A stretch of DNA of 64,000 nucleotides from Arthrobacter sp. (GTDB taxonomy: Bacteria > Actinomycetota > Actinomycetes > Actinomycetales > Micrococcaceae): NCBI GenBank assembly GCA_026393275.1, contig JAPLAM010000096.1, positions 36,038-100,037 of the forward strand. The letters are read 5' to 3'. How positions within the stretch are numbered: the first letter of the stretch is position 1; every line of letters starts with the position of its first letter. Made by a program: the position numbers and the translations under genes. Shown here in pieces: positions 44,208-54,470 of this stretch. Under the pieces are notes generated by a model. The model was not told the DNA's origin. It searched no databases and saw nothing but the letters and a program-made list of their open reading frames with translations.

Positions 44208-47200
44208 CTACTTGCTCGGGCTCGGCGACGGCGTGGCCGACGGAGTGGCCGACGGCGAAGCGCTGCCGCTCGGCGCCGGCGTCGCCGCGCCGATCTTGCC
44301 TTGCGCGTCGATGGCCCGCTGCAGGGCCGCGGCGAGCTTCTTCTGCTGGTCGCCGTAGCCCGCAAAGTCGCTCTTGGCCAGGGCGTCCTGGCCGGCTTTG
44401 ATGGCTGCCATGGCGTCGTCCAGGGCCGCCTTCAGCTCCGCCTTCGCGTCCGTGCCGCCCGCAGCCGGCGGAGCGGTTCCCGGGGCAGGGGTGGCAGGCG
44501 TCTGGCCGTTGTTCGCGGCGTCGCCGGCGGTGGCGCCCGAACTGCCGCCGAACAGTTGGTTCAACGCCTCATCCAGTGTCGGCGCGAAGCCGATCTTGTC
44601 ACCGAACGCGACCAGGACGCGCTGCAGCGTCGGGTAGGACGTCTCGCCGGTGGACTTCAGGTAGACGGGCTGGACGTAGAGCAGGCCGCCGCCGACCGGC
44701 AGCGTCAGCAGGTTGCCGTTGAGCACCGCCGACGCGCCCTGGCGCAGCAGGTTCAGGGCCTGCGACACGGTGGGATCGGAGTTGAACTTGTTCTGCGCCT
44801 GGCCGGGGCCGGGGACGTTGGCTTCCGGCGGAATTTGCAGCAGCCTGAGCTGGCCGTAGCTCTCCGCCTTCACGCCCTTCTGGTTACCCGCATCCGAGTC
44901 CGCGGCGAGGAAGCCGTAGAGCACGTTGCGGGCATTGCCGTTGACCACCTGCGGGATGAACGAGGACGTCAACTGGAAGGCCGGTTTCGCCTGGTCGGGC
45001 ATCTGCAGCGACATGTAGTACGGCGGCTGCTTGACCTCGTCCTTGACGGTCGGATCGTTCGGCACGGACCAGGCGTCGTTGTTCGTGAAGAAGTTGTTCG
45101 GGTCCGTCACGTGGTAGCGGCCGAGGAGCTCGCGCTGGACCTTGAACAGGTCCTCCGGGTACCGGACGTGGCTCATCAGGGCCGCGGACATCTCGGAGAA
45201 CGGCTTCAGAGAGGAGGGGAAGATATTCTGCCAGGCCTTCAGGACCGGGTCCTGGTCATCCCAGGCGTACAGCGTGACAGAGCCGTCATACGCGTCCACG
45301 GTGGCCTTGACCGAGTTGCGGATGTAGTTGACAGAGCTGCTCGGCAGGGCGGCGGTGCGGCCCGCCGAGGTCTGCGAATCCCGGGTGGCGTCCGAAAGTT
45401 GCTCCTGCTGCGAGTACGGGAAGTACGGGCTGGTGGTGTACCCGTCCACGATCCACTTCACGCGGCCGTCGACGACGGCGGGGTAGGCGTTTCCGTCGAC
45501 GGTCAGGTACGGCGCAACCTTTTCGACGCGGTCCTTCGGGTTCCGGTCGTAGAGGATCTGAGAGTCGGCGTTGACGCCGTCAGACAGCAGCAGATCCGAG
45601 GACTGGAACTTGATCGCGTAGAGGATCTTGTTGAAGAAGTTCCCCACGTTAGGGCCGCCGTTGCCGGTAAAGGTGTACTGCGTCCCGGCGTCGCCCTCCT
45701 TGGCCGCGGGGCGGTCCTGTTCGCGGTGCGCAGCGCCGTCGGGGGCGCCCACGATCGAGTAGTCCGGCGAGTTTTCGCCGAAGTAGATCCGCGGCTGGTA
45801 GCTGGTGTCGGTCCCCAGCACGCCGGTGGACGGGATGCCGGACTGCAGGAATTCAGGCTTGCCGTCCGCGGTGAACTTGTTGCCCTTGGCCGCGACCACC
45901 CCGTATCCGTGGGTGTAGACCACGTGCCGGTTGAGCCAGGACTGCTGGTTGGTGGCGAGTCCACCCGGATTCAGCTCGCGCACGGCGATGACGGTGTCCT
46001 GGATCTTGCCGTTCACCTCGTAGCGGTCCACGTTCAGGGTGCTCGGGAACTGGTAGTACGGCCGGTATTGCTCCAGCTGCGAGAACGCGTCCGAGATCAA
46101 GTTCGGGTCCAGCAGGCGGATGTTGGCCGTGGTCTGGGCGTCCGGGGCCAGGGCGCCGGTGGTGGCGTTGGTGGTGGCGTCGTAACGCTTCTCCTGGACC
46201 TTATCCAGGCCGTAAGCGGCGCGGGTCATGTCGATGTTTCGCTTGATGTATTGGTTCTCCAGGGTCTGCTCCGAGGGGCGGACCTGGAACTGCTGGATCA
46301 CCCAGGGGTAGACGCCGCCGGCCAGGATCGACGTGATGACGAGCATGGCGGTGCCGATCACCGGCAGCCGCCACTTGCCGACCACGGCGGCGACGATGAA
46401 GAGGACCGCCACGAGCACCGCCGCGACGGCGAGGATGGACTTGGTCGGGACGACCGCGTTCACGTCCGTGTACAGCGCACCGGCCCAGCGGCCGCCGTTG
46501 TTGAGCACCGTTGAGTACCGGTCCAGCCAGAAGTTCGCCCCGAGCAGCAGCAGGAACACCGCGCCCGTGACCGCCAGGTGGATCTGGGCGGCGCGGCTGG
46601 TGAAGATGCCGCGCTCCATCAGCCGGATGCTGCCGTAAAGGTAGTGCGTGAGGATGCCGGCGATTCCAGCCACGACGACGACGCTGATCAGGAAGCCGGT
46701 GACGAAGCCCAGGAACGGCAGGGTCATGAGGTAGAAGCTGATGTCCAGGTTGAACTGCGGATCGTTCTGACCGAAGGGCTGCTGGTGCAGGAACAGCAGC
46801 ACTTTCTGCCACTGGCTGGCGGCCGCACTGCCGGCGAAAAGTCCGAACAGGACCGGCAGGCCTATCATGACGACGCGGCGGATCGGCTCAAGCTGGGCCT
46901 GGTAGCGGTTGAGGTTGTCCCGGACTTCCGAGTCCGGCGCGTAGACGGGGCGCGCGTTGTAAGCGATGCGGATCGCGAAGTACACGGCGGCGAACATCAA
47001 GGCGAAGCCGATGAGGAAGATGATGATCCGGGCCAGGTTCTCCGTCAGGAAGACCTGGAAGTAGCCCAGCTGCTGGTACCAGAGGACGTCCGTCCAGACG
47101 TTGGCGAAGAAGATGAAGCCGACCACGATCACGGCCACAACAATCAAAGTAGGCGTCAGGGCGCCTCTACGCTGCTGTGGTCTTCCGGGTGGGACGGTGC

Positions 47201-47213
47201 TGGGTCGGGACAA
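44208..47213 (-). CDS. UPF0182 family large membrane protein
   Basis: About 1001 residues from a TTG at 47213 ([20 protein letters not shown]), chosen because GAGG stands 9 nt upstream; a start at 47351 would add 46 unlikely residues. The first 330 residues hold about seven membrane segments ([60 protein letters not shown] and others). The large extracytoplasmic region includes [20 protein letters not shown] and [20 protein letters not shown]. The end is Pro/Ala/Ser-rich. It matches the UPF0182 family (Rv3193c-like), whose function is unknown. The PDZ protease gene lies upstream on the same strand, as in mycobacteria. Confidence 0.93.
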   Translation of the reverse strand: MSRPSTVPPGRPQQRRGALTPTLIVVAVIVVGFIFFANVWTDVLWYQQLGYFQVFLTENLARIIIFLIGFALMFAAVYFAIRIAYNARPVYAPDSEVRDNLNRYQAQLEPIRRVVMIGLPVLFGLFAGSAAASQWQKVLLFLHQQPFGQNDPQFNLDISFYLMTLPFLGFVTGFLISVVVVAGIAGILTHYLYGSIRLMERGIFTSRAAQIHLAVTGAVFLLLLGANFWLDRYSTVLNNGGRWAGALYTDVNAVVPTKSILAVAAVLVAVLFIVAAVVGKWRLPVIGTAMLVITSILAGGVYPWVIQQFQVRPSEQTLENQYIKRNIDMTRAAYGLDKVQEKRYDATTNATTGALAPDAQTTANIRLLDPNLISDAFSQLEQYRPYYQFPSTLNVDRYEVNGKIQDTVIAVRELNPGGLATNQQSWLNRHVVYTHGYGVVAAKGNKFTADGKPEFLQSGIPSTGVLGTDTSYQPRIYFGENSPDYSIVGAPDGAAHREQDRPAAKEGDAGTQYTFTGNGGPNVGNFFNKILYAIKFQSSDLLLSDGVNADSQILYDRNPKDRVEKVAPYLTVDGNAYPAVVDGRVKWIVDGYTTSPYFPYSQQEQLSDATRDSQTSAGRTAALPSSSVNYIRNSVKATVDAYDGSVTLYAWDDQDPVLKAWQNIFPSSLKPFSEMSAALMSHVRYPEDLFKVQRELLGRYHVTDPNNFFTNNDAWSVPNDPTVKDEVKQPPYYMSLQMPDQAKPAFQLTSSFIPQVVNGNARNVLYGFLAADSDAGNQKGVKAESYGQLRLLQIPPEANVPGPGQAQNKFNSDPTVSQALNLLRQGASAVLNGNLLTLPVGGGLLYVQPVYLKSTGETSYPTLQRVLVAFGDKIGFAPTLDEALNQLFGGSSGATAGDAANNGQTPATPAPGTAPPAAGGTDAKAELKAALDDAMAAIKAGQDALAKSDFAGYGDQQKKLAAALQRAIDAQGKIGAATPAPSGSASPSATPSATPSPSPSK

Positions 47214-47374
47214 ACTCGGTACCTCATAGCTGGTCGTCAGTGCTGGTTTAGTTGTCTGGGGCGCAAGTGTGCAGTGTTGCTGCAGTCTAGCGACTGCCGG
47301 CGCCGCCCCGGCAGGGGCGGCAACGGCCGTCATTAGTGCCACGAGTGGCACGGGAGCTTAGTTCCGGGGTCAGT

Positions 47375-48631
47375 CTAGTTGTTGGAGCAAGCCGGAAGTC
47401 CCGATGTGTCGCCGCCCGACGCGGCGAGTTCGACGGCGTGCCGGGCCTCGGCAAGGCTCTCCACCTTGACGACCTGAAGTCCGGCGGGAACATGGCCCAC
47501 GACGTCGTCGCAGTTGGCCGCCGGGGCGAGGAACAGGGTGGCCCCGCCGGACCTTGCCCCGACCATCTTCTGGTCGATCCCGCCGATGGGGCCCACGACG
47601 CCGTCGGGCGTGATGGTGCCGGTGCCGGCGATGTGCTTGCCGCCGGTCAGGTCGCCGGGCGTCACGGTGTCCACGATGCCGAGGGCGAACATCATGCCCG
47701 CGCTCGGGCCCCCGACCTTGTCCAGCGAGATTTTGACGTCAAAAGGAAACTTGAATTTGTACTGCAGCACGACCCCGAGCAGGTAGCGCCCGTTCGGGGC
47801 CTTGCCCGGCGTGACCGTGAACGGCAGCTGGCTGCCGTTCCGGTCGACGACGACCGCGACGGGTTTGCCGTTGCCGGCGGCCAGTTCGCCCTGCACGACG
47901 CTGAGGGCGGTGACCGGTTTGCCGCCGATGGAGACCAGCACGTCGCCTTCCTGGATTTTGCCTTTCGACGCCGAGTCATCCGGGATCCCGGCCACCTGCA
48001 ACTTTTGCTCAAACGGGATGGCCAGCTCCTTGAGGGCGGAGGCCACGGCGTTCTCCTGCGACGTCGTCATCGCAACGGCGCTTTCCTGTTGCGATTGTTC
48101 CTTCGTGACGCCGCTGGGGAAGATCAGTTCCTCCGGGTACACCGCCTTCGAGGCGTTCAGCCAGGCGCTGAGGGCCTCGAACGCGGTGACCGGCCCGTTA
48201 GGGCCGCCGTCGACGTAGACGGTGGTGAGGTCCAGGCTGCCCTTGGCCGGAAAGGTCTCGTGCCCGGACACGGTGATGACCGGCTTGCCGTTGTCCGTAC
48301 CGAGCGTATTGAAGGTGGGGCCGGGAGATTCGATCACGTAGGGAACGGGCAGGCTCATGGCGGCGACGCCGAGTCCCAGCGCCAGGAGGCCGGAGACGAG
48401 CATGGCGGAGGACCGGTTGTCTCCCCCGCCGCCCTTCGTTCCTCGGGGCCCGGTTCCCCTGCCCTTCTTTCCCCGCCCGGGAATGAGACGGGACCAGAGC
48501 CCGCCGTGGTCCGGGCCGCCATTGGAGGCACTGCCGGGGGCGGCGTCCGGGTCTTGGTGGCTGCCGCCGTCGCTGCCAAAATCGCGGGGCGCGGATTCGC
48601 CGGGGGGCTGGCCGCCCTGGGTAAACGTCAA
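47375..48631 (-). CDS. Lon-like PDZ-domain membrane serine protease (YlbL/Rv3194c-like)
   Basis: 418 residues from a TTG at 48631, which has GGAGAGG 7 nt upstream; an upstream start would add an unlikely Arg/Pro-rich tail. A membrane segment (LVSGLLALGLGVAAMSLPVP) follows a Gly/Pro-rich cytoplasmic tail. A PDZ domain (KGKIQEGDVLVSIGGKPVTA) precedes an S16 Lon-type protease domain with the catalytic Ser in GGPSAGMMFALG and Lys in GGIDQKMVGARSGG. There is no ATPase domain, so it should act outside the cell membrane without ATP. It is adjacent to UPF0182 on the same strand. Its substrates are unknown. Confidence 0.92.
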   Translation of the reverse strand: MTFTQGGQPPGESAPRDFGSDGGSHQDPDAAPGSASNGGPDHGGLWSRLIPGRGKKGRGTGPRGTKGGGGDNRSSAMLVSGLLALGLGVAAMSLPVPYVIESPGPTFNTLGTDNGKPVITVSGHETFPAKGSLDLTTVYVDGGPNGPVTAFEALSAWLNASKAVYPEELIFPSGVTKEQSQQESAVAMTTSQENAVASALKELAIPFEQKLQVAGIPDDSASKGKIQEGDVLVSIGGKPVTALSVVQGELAAGNGKPVAVVVDRNGSQLPFTVTPGKAPNGRYLLGVVLQYKFKFPFDVKISLDKVGGPSAGMMFALGIVDTVTPGDLTGGKHIAGTGTITPDGVVGPIGGIDQKMVGARSGGATLFLAPAANCDDVVGHVPAGLQVVKVESLAEARHAVELAASGGDTSGLPACSNN

Positions 48632-48824
48632 TGAAGGACCTCTCCGTGCCGGCGCCTGGGGCCACTTTCGAGGCCGGGACCAGGGCGCAGCGGCGGCGGC
48701 CGAAACCGGCTCCGCAGCCTGCAAATATTCCAGCTCCCAACACTACGCGCTCGGGCGCCGACGGGGCTCTTTGCCGACAGCGAACGTTGCCCGGTTTCGG
48801 GCGACAGCCGCTCACGCGGAGGGG

Positions 48825-48830
48825 TAGCGT
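48825..48830 (+). promoter_or_regulatory. Putative -10 box of the DUF2342 gene
   Basis: TAGCGT, identical to the leaderless -10 boxes of the photolyase and exonuclease genes, but here 38 nt before the ATG, so a short leader is expected. GGCGGGA precedes the ATG. Confidence 0.35.
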
Positions 48831-48868
48831 GAACTTGAGCACCAGTCACACCGACGATCGGCGGGATC

Positions 48869-50329
48869 ATGACCTCTAACCCACTCAATCCGTCCAACGG
48901 GGACGACGAACCCAAGGACCCGCTGGCAGAAATGCTGCAGAACCTGATGAGCGGCAAGGGCATCGGGGACATCGATCCGGCTGAGCTCGCCAAGGCCGCG
49001 GGGCTCCCGGACGACCCGAACCTGCTGGCCCAGATGTTCTCCCAGGTGCAGGCCATGATGAGCGCCTCCTCCGACGGGCCGGTGAACTGGCAGCTGGCAC
49101 ACGACAACGCCCGCCGGGTGGCCGCCAGCGGCTCCGACCCGTCCGTCACCGCCGCCCAGTCCCGCGAGATCGACGAGGCGCTCCGGCTCGCCGAGCTCTG
49201 GCTGGACCAGGTCACCGAGCTGCCGGCCACCGGCCTGATCGGCCGGGCCTGGTCCCGCGCCGAATGGGTCGAGGAAACCCTCGGCACCTGGAAGCGGCTG
49301 ACCGAACCCGTCGCCAACAGCATTGCCAATGCGCTTTCGTCCGCCATGACCGAACAGATGCCCGAAGAGATGAAGTCCATGATGGGCGGCGCCTCCTCGA
49401 TGCTGCAGAACATGGGCGGTGCCATCTTCGGCATGCAGCTGGGCCAGGCGATCGGCGCCCTCTCCGGCGAGGTGGTCAGCTCCACCGACATCGGCGTCCC
49501 CCTGGCCGATCTGGAAATGGCGCTGCTGCCGGCCAACGTGGCGAAGTTCGGCGAGGGCCTCAGCCTGCCGGAAAACGACATCCGCCTCTTCCTCGCGGTC
49601 CGCGAAGCCGCGCACGCCCGACTCTTCGTCCAGGTCCCGTGGCTGCGCGGGCATCTGCTCGGCGCGATCGAGGCCTACGCGCGCGGCATCCACATCGACA
49701 CCTCCAAGATCGAGGACCTTGCCCGGGGGCTGGACCCCAGCAATCCCGAGGGTATCCAGGAAGCCCTCTCGCAGGGCGTCTTCATGCCGCAGCGGACCCC
49801 CGCGCAGGACCTGGCCCTCGAAAAGCTTGAAACCGCGCTGGCACTGGTGGAGGGGTGGGTCGACGAACTCACGGCCGCCGCCACGGAGAAGCTGTTGCCC
49901 TCGGCGGCGGCGCTGCGTGAGACCGTCCGCCGCCGGCGCGCCACCGGCGGGCCGGCGGAGCATGCCTTTTCGTCCCTCGTGGGCCTGGAGTTGCGGCCCC
50001 GCCGGCTGCGCGAGGCCGCCACGCTGTGGGCGCAGCTCAAGGAAGAGCGCGGCGTGGAGGGCCGGGACGCCATCTGGCAGCACCCCGATCTGCTTCCCAC
50101 TGCCGAGGACCTGGAGGACCCGAAGGGCTTCAGCGAACGCCGCAAGCTGGCCGAGGCCAGTGACACCGAGGTCGACGACGCGCTGCAGAAGCTGCTGAGC
50201 GGCGGGTTCGACACGCCTGAACCGGACGCGGAGCAGGCCGGAGACGGCGACGACGGCACCGGACCGGCCGCGGAGGACTCCGGCGATGAGCCCGGAGCCC
50301 CGAACGACGGCGGCAGCCCCAGGCCCTGA
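48869..50329 (+). CDS. Zinc-dependent metalloprotease-like protein (DUF2342)
   Basis: A 486-residue cytoplasmic protein of the DUF2342 family (Rv3195-like). The N-terminal part includes MLQNLMSGKGIGDIDPAELA and PVNWQLAHDNARRVAASGSD. The metal-binding segment reads FLAVREAAHARLFVQVPWLR, where the canonical HExxH first His is Arg, so peptidase activity is uncertain. IEAYARGIHIDTSKIEDLAR and LALVEGWVDELTAAATEKLL are also conserved. The tail is acidic and disordered. It is transcribed away from the PDZ protease gene. The function is not established. Confidence 0.85.
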   Translation: MTSNPLNPSNGDDEPKDPLAEMLQNLMSGKGIGDIDPAELAKAAGLPDDPNLLAQMFSQVQAMMSASSDGPVNWQLAHDNARRVAASGSDPSVTAAQSREIDEALRLAELWLDQVTELPATGLIGRAWSRAEWVEETLGTWKRLTEPVANSIANALSSAMTEQMPEEMKSMMGGASSMLQNMGGAIFGMQLGQAIGALSGEVVSSTDIGVPLADLEMALLPANVAKFGEGLSLPENDIRLFLAVREAAHARLFVQVPWLRGHLLGAIEAYARGIHIDTSKIEDLARGLDPSNPEGIQEALSQGVFMPQRTPAQDLALEKLETALALVEGWVDELTAAATEKLLPSAAALRETVRRRRATGGPAEHAFSSLVGLELRPRRLREAATLWAQLKEERGVEGRDAIWQHPDLLPTAEDLEDPKGFSERRKLAEASDTEVDDALQKLLSGGFDTPEPDAEQAGDGDDGTGPAAEDSGDEPGAPNDGGSPRP

Positions 50330-50343
50330 CCTGCGGTGAGGGC

Positions 50344-50360
50344 GGCCGGTAACGCCGGCC
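50344..50360. terminator. Weak hairpin between convergent genes
   Basis: GGCCGG and CCGGCC around TAACG between the DUF2342 and YgjP-like stop codons; a short stem with no T-run. Confidence 0.3.
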
Positions 50361-50376
50361 GGAGCCGGCACCAGCG

Positions 50377-51042
50377 TCAGCGGGCGGCCGCCTCGACGTC
50401 GTCGGCTGTCAAGACGTCGGTCTCCTCGTCGGTTTCGGCGGCGGTCTCGGCGTCGCCGTCCGGCTCGGCCGGAAGGCCGCGGGCGGTGGCGAAGGAGACG
50501 CCTTCCAGGAAGGCCTTGGCCCGCTCCGTTTCCGGATAGGCGGACAAGAGCCGCCAGAACGCGGCATTGTGGGCGGCCACCAGAAGGTGCGCCAGCTCGT
50601 GCAGCAGCACATAGTCAATGACCCACTGCGGCATGGGCCGGAGCTTATGAGAGAGCCGGATGGTTCCCTCCGACGGCGTCGCCGAGCCCCAGCGAGAGTT
50701 CTGGTTGGTCACCCAGCGCACCGACGACGGGACGGCGCGGCCGCCCAGATACGTGGCGGAGAGCGCGGCCGCGTGGGCGGCCAACTCGGCGTCGCTGCCG
50801 GCGCGGCGCTTCCCGGCGGTCTTGGAGCCGCGGGCACCCTGCAGGCGGAGCTTCTCCAGCATCCGGTGCACCCATTCGCGTTCCTGGGCGCCGCTGAAGT
50901 GCGCGGGGATGGCAACCACGGCGGTCCCGTTTTCCCAGAACGCGGCCACCGTCCGGCGCCGGCGGGCCGAGCGGCGCACCTCCACCGGCGAGCCGTCCGC
51001 GGTGGTCACCGGGGTGTTGCCGCTGTTCCCGGCGCCGGCCAT
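50377..51042 (-). CDS. YgjP-like (DUF45) zinc metallopeptidase
   Basis: A 221-residue protein of the YgjP/WSS1-like M48 group. The zinc motif HELAHLLVAAH supplies two His and the catalytic Glu, with the third His at the end. VRWVTNQNSRWGSATPSEGT and IRLSHKLRPMPQWVIDYVLL are the conserved YgjP blocks. The N-terminal part holds VRRSARRRRTVAAFWENGTA, typical of the family. The ATG overlaps the uvrD2 stop by one base, so it is read with uvrD2. Relatives of this fold act in DNA-protein crosslink repair (Wss1/SPRTN), so a repair role is possible; this is inference from context. Confidence 0.88.
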   Translation of the reverse strand: MAGAGNSGNTPVTTADGSPVEVRRSARRRRTVAAFWENGTAVVAIPAHFSGAQEREWVHRMLEKLRLQGARGSKTAGKRRAGSDAELAAHAAALSATYLGGRAVPSSVRWVTNQNSRWGSATPSEGTIRLSHKLRPMPQWVIDYVLLHELAHLLVAAHNAAFWRLLSAYPETERAKAFLEGVSFATARGLPAEPDGDAETAAETDEETDVLTADDVEAAAR

Positions 51043-53240
51043 CAGAGCGTGGAACTTTCGACCAGGACCGCGAGCACGGCCTCGCCGTATTTTTCCAGCT
51101 TCGACGCGCCCACGCCGGGAAGCTTGGCGAGCTGTTCAAGGGACTCGGGCCGCGCCTCGGCGATCGCGGTCAGGGTCGCGTCGGTGAAAACCACGAAGGC
51201 GGGGACGTCGGCTTCCAGCGCGACCTCCTTCCGCCATTGCCGCAACGCCTCGAAGGTCTGTTCCTCGTAGCTGGGCGGGCACTGGCTGCAGCGGCCCACC
51301 TTGCGTTCGGCACCGCTGGAAAGCATGCTTCCGCAGACCCGGCACGACGCCGGCACGGCCGCCTTCCGGCGCGGCGCGGGGCCCTTGCCGCGGGCGGAGG
51401 AGCTGGCCACCGAGTCGGGCCGCAACCCGTCGAGGAAACGGGAGGGTTTCCGGTTGGCGCGGCCGCCCGGGGTCCTGGCCGTGGACCAGGACAGGTACAG
51501 GTGCTCCTTGGCCCGGGTGATGCCGACGTAGAGCAGGCGGCGTTCCTCGTCCACGGCCTCGGGCGTGTCCGCGAAGGAGATTGGCACCAGGCCTTCGCTC
51601 AGGCCGACCAGGAACACGGCCTCCCATTCCAGGCCCTTGGCGGCGTGCAGTGATGCCAGGGTCACGCCTTGGACGGTCGGCGCATGCTGGGCCAACGAAC
51701 GTTCCTGCAGTTCGTTCACGAAGTCCGCAAGGCTGAACTCCGCTCCCCTGCTGACCACGAGTTCGTCGGCGAGGGCCACGAGGGCGGCCAGCGATTCCCA
51801 GCGTTCACGGACGGCGCCGCCGCTGTGCGGGGCCGCGTCCGTGTAGCCCAAGGAGGACACGATGTCGCGGACCAGCTGGCCCAAGGGCTCCGGCGTCGCG
51901 GTTTCACTGACCGCGCGGGTGGCGGCCCGCAGCTGCAGGATCGCGTCCCGGACTTCCTTGCGGGCGAAGAACCGTTCGCCGCCGCGGAGCTGGTAGCCGA
52001 TGCCGGCCGAGGCGAGGGCCCGTTCGTAGGCTTCCGACTGGCCGTTGGTGCGGAACAACACGGCGATCTGGCTCGCCGGCGTCCCTGCGTCCAGCAGCTT
52101 CCGGATGTTCAGCGCCACCGTGGCGGCCTCGGCCTCGTCGTCGGAACATTCGGTGAACTGCGGCACGGGGCCGGCGGGCCGCTGGGCCACGAGCTGCAGC
52201 GGCGCGGCCCAGGCGGCGTCGGCCACGGGACCGCCGCTGCGCCGGCCGGAAAGCAGCTCGTTGGCCAGTTTCACCACCTGCGGGGTGGACCGGTAGTCGC
52301 GGACCAGCTTGACCACGGTGGCGTCCGGGTACAGTCCCTTGAAGCCGAGCAGGTGCTGGGGCGAGGCGCCGGTGAAGGAATAAATGGTCTGGCTGGCGTC
52401 GCCGACGACGCAGAGATCGTCGCGGCCGCCCAGCCACAGTTCGAGGAGCCGCTGCTGCAGCGGCGAAACGTCTTGGTATTCGTCCACCACGAAGTGTCGG
52501 TACTGCTCCCGGACCGTGGCGGCCACTTTGGGGTCCTCCTGCAGAATACCCACGGTGATCAGCAACACGTCTTCGAAGTCGATCACGTTCCGGTCCGTCT
52601 TGACGTCCTCGTACGACTGGAAGACCCGGGCGACGGCGGTCAGGTCGAAACCGCCGGGGGTGCCGCGGCCCTGCGCTTTCTCCAGGTAGTTGGCCGGGGT
52701 GAGCATGGACACCTTGGCCCACTCGATCTCCGAGGCCAGGTCCCGGATGGAAGCCCGGTCGGTGCTGAGCCGCAACCGGCGGGCGGCCTCGGCGATCATT
52801 TGCGCCTTGTGGTCCAGCAGGTTGGGCAGTGTGCCGCCGACGGCCTGGGGCCAGAAGTACTGGAGCTGGCGCAGTGCGGCGGCGTGGAAGGTGCGCGCCT
52901 GCACGCTGCCGACGCCCAAGTCCCGCAGCCGGCTGCGCATTTCCGCCGCGGCCCGGGCCGTGAAGGTGACGGCCAGGAGCCGTTGCGGGCTGTAGACGCC
53001 GGAGTGCACGCCGTAGGCGATCCGGTGCGTGATGGCGCGGGTCTTGCCGGTGCCTGCGCCCGCGAGGACGCACATGGCCCCGTTCAGGGTGCTGGCCACC
53101 TCGCGCTGCTCGGCGTCGAGGCCACCGAGGATGCGCTCCTCGAGGGAGCGGTTGTCCGGCGCCGGGAGCTCGGAGGGCGCCACCGCGGGGCCGGACTGCC
53201 CGGCCGGGAAGTCGCTGGACTGGAAAATATCTGTGTTCAC
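51042..53240 (-). CDS. uvrD2: ATP-dependent DNA helicase UvrD2
   Basis: A 732-residue superfamily 1A helicase from a GTG. Walker A is VLAGAGTGKTRAITHRIAYG, Walker B VVDEYQDVSPLQQRLLEL, and motif VI VGITRAKEHLYLSWS. A four-cysteine zinc motif (CRVCG...CSQC) follows the helicase core, and the C terminus is an HRDC domain (FVVFTDATLTAIAEARPESL, LAKLPGVGASKLEKYGEAVL). This arrangement is that of mycobacterial UvrD2. It unwinds 3'-tailed DNA in repair. The gene follows nudC by 93 bp on the same strand and is followed directly by the YgjP-like gene. Confidence 0.94.
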   Translation of the reverse strand: MNTDIFQSSDFPAGQSGPAVAPSELPAPDNRSLEERILGGLDAEQREVASTLNGAMCVLAGAGTGKTRAITHRIAYGVHSGVYSPQRLLAVTFTARAAAEMRSRLRDLGVGSVQARTFHAAALRQLQYFWPQAVGGTLPNLLDHKAQMIAEAARRLRLSTDRASIRDLASEIEWAKVSMLTPANYLEKAQGRGTPGGFDLTAVARVFQSYEDVKTDRNVIDFEDVLLITVGILQEDPKVAATVREQYRHFVVDEYQDVSPLQQRLLELWLGGRDDLCVVGDASQTIYSFTGASPQHLLGFKGLYPDATVVKLVRDYRSTPQVVKLANELLSGRRSGGPVADAAWAAPLQLVAQRPAGPVPQFTECSDDEAEAATVALNIRKLLDAGTPASQIAVLFRTNGQSEAYERALASAGIGYQLRGGERFFARKEVRDAILQLRAATRAVSETATPEPLGQLVRDIVSSLGYTDAAPHSGGAVRERWESLAALVALADELVVSRGAEFSLADFVNELQERSLAQHAPTVQGVTLASLHAAKGLEWEAVFLVGLSEGLVPISFADTPEAVDEERRLLYVGITRAKEHLYLSWSTARTPGGRANRKPSRFLDGLRPDSVASSSARGKGPAPRRKAAVPASCRVCGSMLSSGAERKVGRCSQCPPSYEEQTFEALRQWRKEVALEADVPAFVVFTDATLTAIAEARPESLEQLAKLPGVGASKLEKYGEAVLAVLVESSTL

Positions 53241-53333
53241 TTCTGCTGCTCAGTCGTTGAAGGTTCTGCGGTGGATGCGCCGCAGGCTGGTACGCGCGGC
53301 GCGGGGGCGCCGCTGCGTGTTGTCACGGGGACC

Positions 53334-54464
53334 TCATGCGCTCTCCGGCCGGTCCTGGATGACGCCCCCGTACCAGTGCTCGATCAGGGCGCGCGCGATC
53401 GAGAGCCTGCTTGAGATGACGATCTCTCCGCTGAGCACCGCGTCCTGCAGCTCGGCGCGGCTGAACCAGCGCGCCCGGGTGACCTCGACGCCGTCGGGCC
53501 TGGCCTCCGTGTCCGCCGTCGTCGCGGTGAAGCCGAGCATGAGCGAGGCAGGAAACGGCCAGGACTGGGAGCCGAGATACTGCGAGGCCGTGACCCGTAC
53601 GCCCACCTCTTCGCCGATTTCACGGATGACAGCCTGCTCGAGGGATTCGCCAGGCTCGACGAAACCGGCCAGGGTCGAATAGTTCCGGGAGTCCAGCGGG
53701 CCGCCGCCGCCGAGGAGCAGCCTGCCGTCCGGGCCGACCACGGTGACGATGATGGCCGGGTCAGTGCGCGGGTAGTGCTCGGAATTATCTGCCGGGCAGC
53801 GCCGGACCCAGCCGCCGGCCTCCGGGGCGGTCGCTGCGCCGCAGCGCGGACAGTGTGTGTGGGAGGCGTGCCAGTTGGCGATGGCGCTGGCCTCGATGAA
53901 CAGTGCGGTGTCGGTGGGGTCCAGCTCGGCGGCCACCTCGCGGAAGCCCGCCCACTGCGCACCCGCCGGGATGCCCTCGACGTGCTGCTCGAAGGGTTCG
54001 GCGTGGACCTCGAACTGTTCCGGAAGGATGAACAGTACGAACTGGGTGCCCGCCGGCACGCCCGCTGCGGGCAGTGCCGCGCCAAGATAGATCACTTGCT
54101 CGGGGGCATAGGCGGTCCCCCGGAGCCGGGCGGCGAGGCCGGCAGCGTCCACGAAGACGAGGCCGTCGCCACTGACCAGGGCCTGGCGCCGCGACAGGAG
54201 CATCGCCTGAACTCCGCCGGAACGCAGCAGGTCATCCAGCATTCCGGGCGTCATCCTGGCCGCGGTGCCGCGGTCAACCAGGGCCGGGCGGACGGGAAGA
54301 ACGGTGTCATGCAGCCGGTTGGCGGGCGGCCTGAACCCTGCCGCCGTCGGTCCGGTAACTGCCGCGTCCCCGGCGTTCCCGGCCGGGGATGCGACGGCCG
54401 ATTCAGGATTGTTCGGCCCAGTATTTTGCCCGGTTCCGGACTCTGGTGACTCCGCAAGACTCAT
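53334..54464 (-). CDS. nudC: NAD(+) diphosphatase NudC
   Basis: A 376-residue Nudix hydrolase starting MSLAESPESGTGQNTGPNNP at 54464. The start is supported by a -10 box (TACGGT) exactly 6 nt upstream. The Nudix box is GFVEPGESLEQAVIREIGEE followed by VGV. A zinc ribbon precedes it: CPRCGAAT, then VRRCPADNSEHYPRTDP, where the fourth Cys of the usual CxxC pair is absent. SQSWPFPASLMLGF is the NADH-specificity motif. It hydrolyses NAD(H) to NMN(H) and AMP and may remove NAD caps from RNA. The promoter resembles a DNA-damage promoter, and uvrD2 follows. Confidence 0.93.
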   Translation of the reverse strand: MSLAESPESGTGQNTGPNNPESAVASPAGNAGDAAVTGPTAAGFRPPANRLHDTVLPVRPALVDRGTAARMTPGMLDDLLRSGGVQAMLLSRRQALVSGDGLVFVDAAGLAARLRGTAYAPEQVIYLGAALPAAGVPAGTQFVLFILPEQFEVHAEPFEQHVEGIPAGAQWAGFREVAAELDPTDTALFIEASAIANWHASHTHCPRCGAATAPEAGGWVRRCPADNSEHYPRTDPAIIVTVVGPDGRLLLGGGGPLDSRNYSTLAGFVEPGESLEQAVIREIGEEVGVRVTASQYLGSQSWPFPASLMLGFTATTADTEARPDGVEVTRARWFSRAELQDAVLSGEIVISSRLSIARALIEHWYGGVIQDRPESA

Positions 54465-54470
54465 GTACCC

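Noticed and set aside
44028..46514. An 828-codon frame antisense to UPF0182
   Set aside because: A GC-driven shadow of a conserved membrane protein gene.
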